A stretch of 11,297 nucleotides of DNA. Origin: Gonium pectorale (taxonomy: Eukaryota > Chlorophyta > Chlorophyceae > Chlamydomonadales > Volvocaceae). The translations under genes and the position numbers were made by a program. Below are positions 1-9,900 of the stretch, one piece after another. The stretch's first letter is position 1. Every line of letters starts with the position of its first letter. The DNA is taken from contig LSYV01000010.1 of assembly GCA_001584585.1 (NCBI GenBank), forward strand, positions 2,922,115 to 2,933,411, given 5' to 3'. A model generated the notes under the pieces. It was given only the letters and a program-made list of their open reading frames with translations, was not told the origin of the DNA and did no database searches.

Positions 1-804
1 CGTCACATGTCTTGCTCTGTACCCGCCCGCCCTATTGGAAGCGTCGCGCCTTCGGGCGTGTATGGCCGTAGAGGCGGGCTCGCTCTTTCTGTGCAGGCTT
101 TTCTCTTTTTTCCCTACCTCGCAGAATTTTGGTTTCTCGCCTCGCCGCCTGTAACCTTTCCACAGAAAAAATGAACCAGGGGAGCCGCCTCTATGGTCAT
201 ACATACCCAAAGTCACGGCGTTTCCAGAAGGGCAACCGTCTACATGGCACGGCGGGTTAGGGAGGCGAGCAGACCCCTCCCATTCCACCAACCACCAAGT
301 CGGCGTGTAACCTGTCTGTTGGGGCGTGTTTGGGGAAACTTATAACGTGACAAGGGCACGCTCTTCCTTGCAGGCAGCCCGTGGCCTCTGCTCCCCCCCC
401 CCGGTCACTATTCAAGCACCATTCGCAGCTTCGTTGACGCAGACGGATGAACGGGCTCAGGGTGTGAACGTCACAAATGGCATCCCTACAGTGTTTATTG
501 TCAGGTTACCAGTACACGGGGAAAGCACAGGGACAGGAGCCCGAGGTACCCGCGTGTACCAGTGACGGCACATGGGGACACTGTTAATGGCCGAGCTGCA
601 CGCGTCAGCAAGCCCATATGCCCTTCACAAAGAGCATACACCTCCTAACCACCCCTACAAGCAAATACAGAGCTCGAGCAGTACAGTTCCTCACTGCCGT
701 ACGTGGATGGCCTTCATGTTTCACAGTCTCCTGAACTGTCAGTCAGATAGGGATGCAACTTGGAAGTGCAGCAGCCTTATCGCGTGAACGGCAAGGATCA
801 GAGG
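1..804. other. 5' flanking region / possible 5' UTR, no gene recognised
   Basis: I see no convincing coding sequence on either strand here. The open frames are under about 80 codons, have no domain-like composition and do not join the downstream gene with consistent phases. The stretch is less GC-rich than the gene. It contains TGTAA at 150-154 and 306-310, the usual algal poly(A) signal, so the 3' end of an upstream plus-strand gene is possible but unproven. A TATA-like stretch lies near 339-347, too far (about 460 bp) from the proposed ATG to assign. A poly-C run sits at about 391-402. The promoter of the cyclase gene should lie here, but I cannot point to it. Confidence 0.45.
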
Positions 805-950
805 ATGCTGCCTGTGGTGGCACTGCCAAGAGTGAGCATTATTTTGATTTCATTTGTTTTGCTGGTTAGTAAAGTATCAAGGGGGGCGCTCTCCAGCTCT
901 GCGCTGCTATCCAGCTGCGCTGAAGAGCTCGCCGAGGACGTTGCAGCGAA
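805..950 (+). CDS. Exon 1: candidate start and signal peptide
   Basis: Starts at the first ATG in this frame. It encodes residues 1-48 with a hydrophobic core (SIILISFVLLV) followed by a Ser/Ala-rich stretch, as expected of a secretory signal. It ends GCGAA|GTAAGC, a strong donor, in phase 2. The next exon at 1040 accepts this phase and restores a Lys codon. Oddity: the core uses A/T-ending codons (ATT, TCA, TTT, GTT, AGT, AAA, GTA) unlike the G/C-ending codons elsewhere. Alternative: this is 5' UTR and translation starts at ATG 1089 in exon 2, which would leave no obvious signal peptide. Confidence 0.5.
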
Positions 951-3900
951 GTAAGCTTCTGCAAACCAGACACTTTGATTGCCTGCCCACTGCGAAGAAG
1001 CCGGTTTAACGGGAACGCTGCACATTTACCACCCACAAGGCTGACGGCTTGCCTCGGGGATTCCTGCAAGAATGCGGCATCAAGCGCCATGTCGCTGCAG
1101 GCATGGCTGCAGCCTGTACTGTCGGCTCACTCCTGCATGGCCGACTCCTATTTGGCCAACGAAACAGCGCGGGTGAGCTTCCCCCTGCTTATCAAACTCC
1201 TTCCCGGAGCAGCGTCCCGCTATGGGTTCGACTGTACGGGTTTGTCGTTGGCCAGCCCTGGCGGTCTGGATTGCCTCCTTGGTCTGTGATGACCTCGGCC
1301 CTCCCTACCCCCTTCTCTGTTCTCTCCGCCTGCCCGGGCCAATCCCTCGTGTCACCGGCATCCTGAAATCTACAGCTGCCATTTTCTCCCCCTTCCCCAC
1401 CCAGCGGTCCATCTCCTGGCTCGCCTACCCCGCCTGGCACACCGGCCTCACCTTTGACTGGATCCGGGAAGTGCGCACCGAGCTGCCCCTGCTCGCCCGC
1501 TACAACCTGAGCCTCACCGGCCTGCCGGCCCCAGAGGCTCTGCCCACCAGCACCGTCATGCACGAGCTGGGGGACGCGGGCACGACAGGCTACACCATCG
1601 TAACGGGGGACGTGTCGGGCGAGCCACTGGATACGTTCTATCGCTCACAGGTGGGCCCTGCTCTGGGGAGGCCCATGTGCTGGAAGTTGGCTCAAGGGCA
1701 TACGGTTCAAACGGTGGCTGAAGGCTCGGTGGGACGACGCAGCGGAGTCCCGCTGCGTGTCTCTTTCGGGGTAGCCATGCCCTTTGCTCTTGACCTTCGA
1801 GCCGTCGATTGTTGATCCTGCCAGGGCATGAAAGTCCGGGGCGCAAGCTGTGCCTCCAGGACATCGGTTCCTCGGCGCATACCCCGGGGGCATGCGAGCC
1901 TGGGCCTGGGCCTGGGCTGGACCGGTAGCAGAGCAGACCAGGGGCGGGGTGGCAGATGCTGAGGCGCTTTGGCGCTTGCGGAACCCAACCGTCGGGATCC
2001 TGAGGGAGGCCTGGGGACAGGACCTGTATGGATTTGCGGGGACACGCGGCAAGTGGCGGAACGCGGCTGGCGGCGGCGAGGCGCTCAGGCGGATGATGCC
2101 GCGCCTGCGCCCCCCCACATGGGCTGTCAGATGCCCCAGCGCCCTTCAACCTTCTCCCGGGTCCGGACTTGAACCATGAGCCCCTTTCTGCTGAGAACAC
2201 TAGCGTTTCTTCATGCGCCTGCCACCCCACTGCGCGCAACGCATGCACACGCGCGGCCCTTGCCTGCGCAGTGGTACTCGAGCGGCAATAGCAGCGGCCT
2301 GGGTCTCAACCACCTACCGGAGAACGCCTGCATCGACGAGTCCACCCCGCGGGGCCCACTTCACCCGCGTACCTACCTCCTCCTCCTGTACCGGGCGGAC
2401 ATGCTGTCAGCGCTCCGTGCCGCGGGCCGCATCTCGTCCGTCGAACCGCCCGACGACTGGGCGTCGATGGTGGCGCTTCTGGAGGCGCATGCTGTCGCGG
2501 TATCGGCGGAGGCCGCCGCCACGGCGGCGGCAGCTGCCGCTGGCAGCTCAAAGCTGCGACCGCCGCCAGCGGCGTCCACGACGCTTCCGCGTTACGGCTT
2601 GTGCGTCAGCATTGACGTGAACTGTGGCCGGCTGGGAGATGTGTACGCGGCCATCGCAGCAAGCGTGGTGCAGACCCGTGGGTCGCACCAGGGCTTTGCG
2701 TTTGACCTGACCGTCGCGCCGCCGGCGGCGGTGCCAATGGTCAACGGCACTGGCTGGCGCTACGCCGCCGAGCTGCTCCGTCGGCTGCTGGTGTACAACG
2801 CTCCACACGGTGGCGGCGCAGACAACGACGGCGACGACGATGACTTGTGCTGGGGCATCAGCCCCGCCTTTCTGGCAGGCGACTGCCTGATGACAATGGA
2901 ATGGGATGCGGCCCTACCGCTGCTTTCCAACGGTGCGGCGGCACTGCAGCGCCCTGGCGCCGTCGGCGTGGCGCCCCTGCCAGGCAGCCGGTTGGTGGTG
3001 ACCCACGGGCCAGAGGAGGAGCCGGGCGGCGTGGCGTCGACGCTGATGCCGTGCACACCGGACATTTGTGCCGTCAGCTTCAACCACGACGCTCTCTATT
3101 TGCACCAGCCCTCGGGCACCGCCGACATCGCCGCCGCGACGGAGGCGGTGGCGGTGGCGCAGGCGGCGGTGGTGGAGACGTCGATTGGGCACTCGGTGCT
3201 GCCGTCGTTTGCGGCCCGTGAGGCGGCTGCGGTGGAGCGGCTGCGGCTGCGGGACGCCAGCGCAGCCAGCAGCAGCTCGGTGGTCAACCGCGCTCCGTAC
3301 TCGGCTGCATACGCGACGGTTATGGGCCTCAGTTACTTGGGTAAGAGGCGGAGCTCTTGAGGAAGGCACACGGAGGTGGTGCGGGTCTGCGGAATCTTGG
3401 GCTCGTCGCTTTAGGTTGTGGAAGCAGCGCCTTTGCATCGCATTTTTCCTGTACACCAAACTCAGCCCGGTGGGCAGCGTCAGGGAGCGCAGGCGCTTGG
3501 ATCGTGGGCGCACCGCGGTGCAACAGACACCACGCGTCGGGAACGCGGCGGCACCTGTGCATGGCCACGTGGCGGGTGACGCTCTTTCCCACTGCTTCGT
3601 GGTGGGGTCAATAACACCTCGCAACAGACGCAATCGCACCGGCACTGTTACACGAAGCGCTCCCCCGACGCATGCGCATCCCACTTGGGGTCTGTAAAGG
3701 ACTGCCTGTCCAGCGCCACGGGGCACTGCCCGGGGTTCCTTCCAAGTCCAGCTACCAAGCACCTGTTTCCCTGTCTAAAGGTCGGCCTTCTTCCGCGCTC
3801 GCCCATCCCAGCGCGTTTTGGCGCGCTTCCGGACCGAGACTCCTCCCTAACCCCTCTCCTGGCAATCCCCGCGTGCCGCCCGCTCTTCCCCCCTTCCAGA

Positions 3901-6900
3901 CATGGGTTACGACACGCTCACAATCGGCGTGCTTTGTTCAATGAAAGACTCAGTGGGCTCCAGGCTTGCTCGCTTCCGGACCGGCCGCCAGGCCTACACG
4001 GACGCCCTGCGCCGTCCGCTGGGATACACGGTCCGCACCGCCGGCGACGAACAGAACTGCACCGGGTACGCGGGCACCGCCTGGTGGGCCGCGGTGAACC
4101 TGCCGCCGGGCGGCAACCCGCCTGACGTGCGGCCGCTGGCGGCGACGGCCGGCCTGGCGGACAGCGGCACGGCTGCAGCGTACCTGCGGGCGCTTTGGCA
4201 CGCGCTGCACTCGCCCAACGCAGCGCCCGACTTGCAATCGGCGTTCAAGGTACGCTGCGTGGCTGACTTTGGTGTTGGAGGAGGGGAGACCATCTGGGAG
4301 GGCCGGTGTGGTGCGGGCTTCGGGGCGGGAGGGGGGCGCCAGGGCTGACAGAGACGGGCGCTGGCGTGGGCAGTTGGCGGTGCGCTGTGGGGCCGATAAT
4401 TCGCGCGCGAGGTGTAGTAACAGCCACGGACTCTTCGGTCTAGGGAGCGATTTCACATAATGCATGTCCTAATGCGGGACATTTGAACATGCATTTTGTC
4501 CCGTGTTTGACACGGGACTGTCAAATACGGGACATAATGTATGTGAAGATACGTTATGATTCGCGCGCGAGGTGTAGTAACAGCCACGGACTCTTCGGTC
4601 TAGGGAGCGATTTCACATAATGCATGTCCTAATGCGGGACATTTGAACATGCATTTTGTCCCGTGTTTGACACGGGACTGTCAAATACGGGACATAATGT
4701 ATATTAGATACGTTATGTGAGTTCCATGTTGCACGAGAACGCGGTGCGGACCTGTTACGGAGAGCACCGCGGAGCGCGCTTGTGGTCTCCCTGTCCTACC
4801 CGGGATCCAGCACAGAGTCGCTGATTCCCAGCCGTTACTGTCACACCTCTTTGCGGCCCCAACAGGTCAACTGGTTCCGGTACGCCCTCAGCCACGCTGG
4901 GGTGCTGCTGCTGCCGTCCAGCTCCGCTGACACCACCGTCGCCGCCGCCGTCAATGTGGCGGCCGTGAACACGTCCATCGCGTTCCTTTCGCGGTTCTTT
5001 ACATTTACAGTCGAAGCATACAGCGACCAGGCCGTACGGGGTGTATACGAGGAGTCGATATCGGCGCCGCCATGGCAGCCGCCGCCACAGGGTGCGTGGG
5101 GTCGGGCCCATACCCCGGCCTCTACTTTGGTTTGGGCCTGGATCAGGAAAGCGTATCAGCATACAGGTCAATGGGGACTAATTACTGACGGCATTAGGTG
5201 GACCAGAGATGCAAGGGACACGGGACGAAACCGACGGGAACGGCATTTAATGGTGGGGACCTGTGGCAATCATGGGCCCTGCGGCGGTCCCGTCGGCCAC
5301 CCTGCGGCTACCCACCCGCATCCTACGGTGGCCTCTCTCTCGCGCGCGCTTGAGTCCTGTGGGCAAGGCTGCTGCTAGCGGTCAGCGCGCCGCTGTTGGT
5401 CCGCATAGTCCCCTCCCTAACCCTAACGCTGGTGTCGCCGTGGAACGCCAGTGAGCTGGGCACTGTCCGGGTGATCAGAATGCTGCCAAAACCCAGCGAA
5501 GCTCCTCCCTAGCATCTGTCCTGGTATCAAGCCCCGCCCGATATTGTAGCCCGGTCAATATGAAAGCCCTGCCAAACAGCAGTGTCTCAACTCGTTTTCC
5601 GGAGTCGAACGAGGCCGGCATTGACGCATGGCGCTTGCCTTCACCTGGAACGAATGTCCTTGCCGCCGGCGCCTTAAACTTTGCCCTCATGTATTCTTTG
5701 CCTCGGCAGAGTCGCAGGCGCTGGACGCGGGCGAGGTGGCGGTGATCGCCGCGGTGGCCGCAGCCGTCGCGGTGCTGGCGGCAGCCGGCGGATTGCTGTA
5801 CGAGCTGCAGCGCCGGCGCCGCCGCCGGCACCGCGACCTGCTCGGGCGCGTGCTGGCGCCGCGCGCGGGACCCGACACGACGCTGCTCATCACGGGTGGG
5901 TCCGTTGACGGTTCGTTATGGTCGTTGATCAGAGTGTAGTGTGCTTGATCATGTTGGCCGGTTGCGCCCCACGGTTGCGCCCGGGCGCCTTACGGACCTC
6001 CCCATAGGGCAGGTCAGCTGTTTTGCACCAGCTTGCCTGGTTTCAGGGGCTTTGCTTGAAGCCCCGAACCCCCCTCCCCCAGTTTCTCTATCAAACCCTG
6101 TCTCTTTCCAACCCCCCTCCTACCACTGCAGATGTCCAGAACAGCACGGTTCTATGGGAGCAGCTGCCCGTTGCGGTTATGGACGCCACACTGAAGCTGC
6201 ACCACGGGACCATACGCCGTGTGCTGGAGGAGCATGACGGATACGAGAGCGCCACGGGTGGGAGGGCACGCTCGAGCGGGCTAGAGCGGGCGGCACTTGG
6301 TAATAAGAGATCTGAGGATGGGGGCCGAGTGGTGATATGGCAATTGTGTCCCGTGAGGGGGTTTTGAGGGAGGCGCCAGGGCTGCCGACATACCAGACGT
6401 AGCTGGGAAGTAGTCCGACTGTGGTGCAGACAAAAGGTTAAGGACTACACGACGGCGGGAAGGTCGGTGCTCCTGGCGGGACGGCCGCGCTTCCTGCGGG
6501 CAGCGCGCTGTCCCTCCCCGTCCTGTTCCGCTACTCTCGTACGCACTCGGGCTCGCACCGCGCACAAAGGCTGATCGAATGACGGTGCGAGCGGCTCCGG
6601 CCACCCGGGTTCCAAGGCCGGGTGCCGAGGCCAGAGCCGCCCTCCCCGCCCCTTCCCGGTGGGCGGGGAGGGGCCCGCCGCAGTGCGCTGTCACAAGCGA
6701 GCAGGCTGTCGCCGCAGCGTACACTTCCGGAGGTCCGGGCGTGCAGCCGGGCCAGCTACGCCAAAGCCGTTGTTGTGGCCCCTGCTCTCTGCATCCGACT
6801 GCCGGAGTAAACCTCGCCCCGGCCCCCGTACCGCATCGTAGAGGGCGACAGCTTCATCCTCGCCTTCCCGGACGCCACCAAGGCACTCGCCTTCGCTACC

Positions 6901-9900
6901 GATGCGCAGGTGTGCGACTCCGCGTGGCGGGTCGCGGCGTTGCATGGCGTGGCGCGGTGTGGTGTGGTGTGGCGGGGTGGTATTGGGGCTCGCCTTGAAC
7001 AGGCGGGGCGTCTTTGTGGGACCCGTTGCGGTTGTCGGTTGCCGGATAAGGCGAATGGCGGGTCCGCACTGGGGTGCACGCATGCTGGCCGGGGCGTTGC
7101 ATGCCCCAGGCAGCGGGGAAGTTGACCGCCCCGCACACGACTCACGCTCTCCCAGCCCCCAGCGGTGATGCAACCGTGCGCTTTCCGGTAGGCCGGTGTG
7201 TGCCTGCATGTGCGACCGCCAAGCCCACCCCGCGTCCCCCCGCTGACGCAGCTGGAGCTCATGCTGGCGGACTGGCCGCCCGAGCTGTTGGCTCACCCGG
7301 ACGGCGCCCCGCTCGTCGTGCTGAGCGACCCACGGGCCGCTCCCCACGCCCGGACGACGCTGGGCTTCCCCCTGCCGCGCGCCGCGCCCAGCTCCAAGCG
7401 CATATCACTGACCGGGATCGGTGGTGGCGGCGGCGCTAGCGGTGCCGCTGGGGCTAGCGGCGGCGGCGGCGCAACCGCACCCGGTACGCCGCGCAGCCGA
7501 GTGGGCCTTATGCCCGCCCGCCGGATGGCGTCCCCTGCCCTTCCGTCCGGCACGGCGCCAGTCAGCGAAGAGGGTCCTCAGTCATGGACCAGCGGCGGCC
7601 CCGCACGGTCGCACAACGTCCGGCCCGCGAGCACTGGGTCCGCGAGTGACGCCGCTTTGCGCTTCCTGGCGAACACGCCCTTTGCGGCGGCGTCCAACTC
7701 GAATGCCACGGGCGGCGCTGGTAGCGCCAGCGCCGGGGTGGCCGGCGGCATGTCTCGGCAATCTAGCGGCGCCTTTCTCCGGCGTCTGAGCGGCGCAGCC
7801 GTCAGATTTGCGGTGGCCGGGCCGCCGGAGCTGGCGCCGCGGGGCCTCGCGGCGCCTCCTCCGTTCCCCATGCTGAGCTCGTGCGAGGGACAGGTGCAGG
7901 TCGAGATGTCTCAGTCGTCAATGGCAGCGGCGATTGTGGACGGGCCCTCGGAGCGCTCGGGGATCCGCAGCCGGCGTGGAAGCCTAGACGAGGCCCATGG
8001 GTCGCTGACGGTTTGCTACTCGGACGGCCAACCGCACAATTCTGCCTTTCGCCTGACGCAGCGGCCCAGCAGCCCCGCGGGGGTGGCCCTGGCCCCGGCC
8101 TTGCCCCCGGGTGTCTGCGGCACGTGGCGCGAGATGCTTTCCGCGGCCTTCCCGCAGTGGACGCCACCGCCGCCGTCGCCGCCGATGTCCGCGTTGGTAG
8201 ACGCCTCGGTCGAGAGCGGCGCCCATGGTTGCAAGACCCACGAAGGAGACGGCGGCGATGGAGGCGACGGCGGCGCCGCAGGCCTTGACACGGCCGGAGA
8301 CGGCGGCGCAGGAAGCGAGGCGGAGGAGGCGGCTCCTCCGCTTACGCCCGGTGTGGCGCTGTCGGGAGAGGGCCAGACGTGGAGGGAGCGCCTGGTGAGG
8401 AGGGCCTGGCCCGGCTCTGCCACAGCACTCACACAGCATTCCTCGCATGTCGCGCCGTTTTGCTTGGAGGCTCTCTCCGGCGTGCATACCGGTGTGCATG
8501 ATGCTCGTCATTACCACATTATTTGCGTACCGGCGCCGAGTCTTCCAGCTCTGTTCGGTCCGGCGTTGCGCCCAGCAACCCCCGCGCGCGGCCCCGTGCA
8601 CGCAGCCCACGCTGCTCTCGCGGACGACCATCCCCAAGCAGCCCGCCCAAACCCGCCTTCCTGTCCCTACCCGACTTCCCACGCCCCTCCTGCCAGCCCT
8701 CTGCCCGCTTTCCGTCTTAGTAACCCCGCCCCGACCGCCCCGCCAGTGCGTGCCGCTGCCCGACGGCCGCCCCGGCTACGTCGTGTACCGCGGCCTGCGG
8801 GTGCGCATGGGCCTACACACCGGCCTGGACGACCCGGCGCACGTGACCTTCAACAAGGTGCTCTCCACCTACACCTACAGCGGTGAGCCGCGACAGCCGT
8901 GGGGGCCGGCAGGCAACTTCGGGTCAGCGGTCAACTTCAGCCGGCGGGCGCCACAAGCAGTGCTGCGCACTGCAGGCGCCACAGCAGTGCGCAGTACTGC
9001 GTACGTGTGGCGCCTGCAGGGACAGGAGGCGCACTCAAGGACAGGCTGACCACGGTGCCCTGTATGGAGCGTGCAGCCCATCGCCGCAGCGCGTGGTCGT
9101 GACCGGCACCGGACACGCAAGCGCTCGCTCACGTCTCGCTCCCATCTCACCCGACCCGCCGAACCCTGCCCTCTTAGGCGCCTTTGCGGACGTGGGAAAG
9201 CTCGTGAGCGATGCTGCCCCCGGCGGCCTCATCACCCTCTCCAGCTCCGCCTTCGCGCGCCTCCGCAACAGCACCGCTGCACAGCCCAAAGATCACCACC
9301 AACAACACGGAGGCGGCGGGGCTGGCGGAGGCGCCAGCAGCGGCAAGCGCGGCTTCATGAAACGGATCCGCCTCGGCCGCAGCAGCGGCGGCGACAGGGA
9401 GGCAAGGGGCGCCGCCGCCGCGGCGGCAGTGGAGGCTGCGCCGGTTGTGGTCTACTGCGGCCATCATGTGCTGAAAGAGAGTGACCCGCGTCCCTCCACG
9501 CAGCGCGGCATTACCACCACCCGCCTTACAGTTTTGCCGGAGTCCGACGACCCTGACGGTAGCGCCAGCGGAGGCGGCGTCAAGGGCGGCGCCGGCGGTC
9601 GAGGGGCACGACGCAGCCACGCCCGTGGCGGCAAGAGCCGCAAGGGCAAAGGCGTCGGGCGCGATAACTCGTTCTCCTTGGGTTCCATTGGCAGCACCGC
9701 CGCCGCCGCGCTGGCGGCGGAGGCAGCGGCGCCGCTGCACCCCACTCGTCCGCACTCCCTGTTTCTGGCGGTTCCACAGCCTCTGTTGGCGCGCCTCGCA
9801 ATCAGTGCGCCGCTGCGGACGCTGGGCTGCGGGCAGCGGGGCAGTCTGGAGGCGCCCGTGGGCTTCATCACAGTGGCGTTCATGGTATGTAGGGTCGAGA

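Larger units (their letters stand above)
4399..4720. repeat. 160-bp tandem duplication of an AT-rich palindromic element
   Basis: Positions 4401-4540 and 4561-4700 are identical over 140 bp at an exact 160-bp offset. The last about 20 bp differ by a few substitutions and one deleted base. Each copy is a GC-rich head (TCGCGCGCGAGG...) followed by an AT-rich part full of inverted repeats: ATGCATGT/ACATGCAT, and GTCCCGTGT-TTG-ACACGGGAC. Short inverted ends TCACATAA (4453-4460) and TTATGTGA (4713-4720) bound the AT-rich part of the pair. It resembles a MITE or satellite-like insertion, but I cannot assign a family and see no clear target-site duplication. Confidence 0.9.
4250..4865 (+). other. 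Intron 5, carrying a tandem palindromic repeat
   Basis: 616 bp from GTACGC to GCGGCCCCAACAG. More than half consists of a 160-bp tandem duplication of an AT-rich, hairpin-rich element (annotated separately). Confidence 0.8.

Noticed and set aside
150..310. TGTAA poly(A)-type signals at 150-154 and 306-310
   Set aside because: A five-base motif occurs by chance and no upstream coding end is visible, so not annotated as a terminator.
339..347. TATA-like stretch
   Set aside because: Short, degenerate and far from the proposed start; no support as a promoter.
1850..2179. Possible extra exon in intron 3 (GHRFLGAYPGG...)
   Set aside because: No pair of splice sites with suitable phase and no family motif; kept only as a caution.
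1556..2248. Minus-strand open frame of 230 codons over exon 3 and intron 3
   Set aside because: No motif, biased Pro/Arg/Ser composition, and it conflicts with phase-consistent plus-strand splicing.
2914..3762. Minus-strand open frame of 282 codons
   Set aside because: It overlaps exon 4, whose plus-strand frame has recognisable solute-binding motifs. The minus frame is Arg/Pro-rich and motif-free, a typical shadow in high-GC coding DNA.
5411..5432. Telomere-like CCCTAACCCTAA motif
   Set aside because: Under two units, and the algal telomere repeat differs; chance.
8240..8335. GGCGAC/GGCGGC repeats as a possible satellite
   Set aside because: They lie in frame in exon 10 and encode the Gly/Asp-rich run; ordinary coding low complexity for this type of genome.
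7984..8682. Minus-strand open frame of 232 codons
   Set aside because: Shadow of the GC-rich insert in exon 10; no recognisable feature.
8395..8746. Read-through of exon 10 without splicing (frame open to 8886)
   Set aside because: The next cyclase motif (RGLRVRMGLHTG) is in another frame, and good GT and AG sites with matching phase exist.
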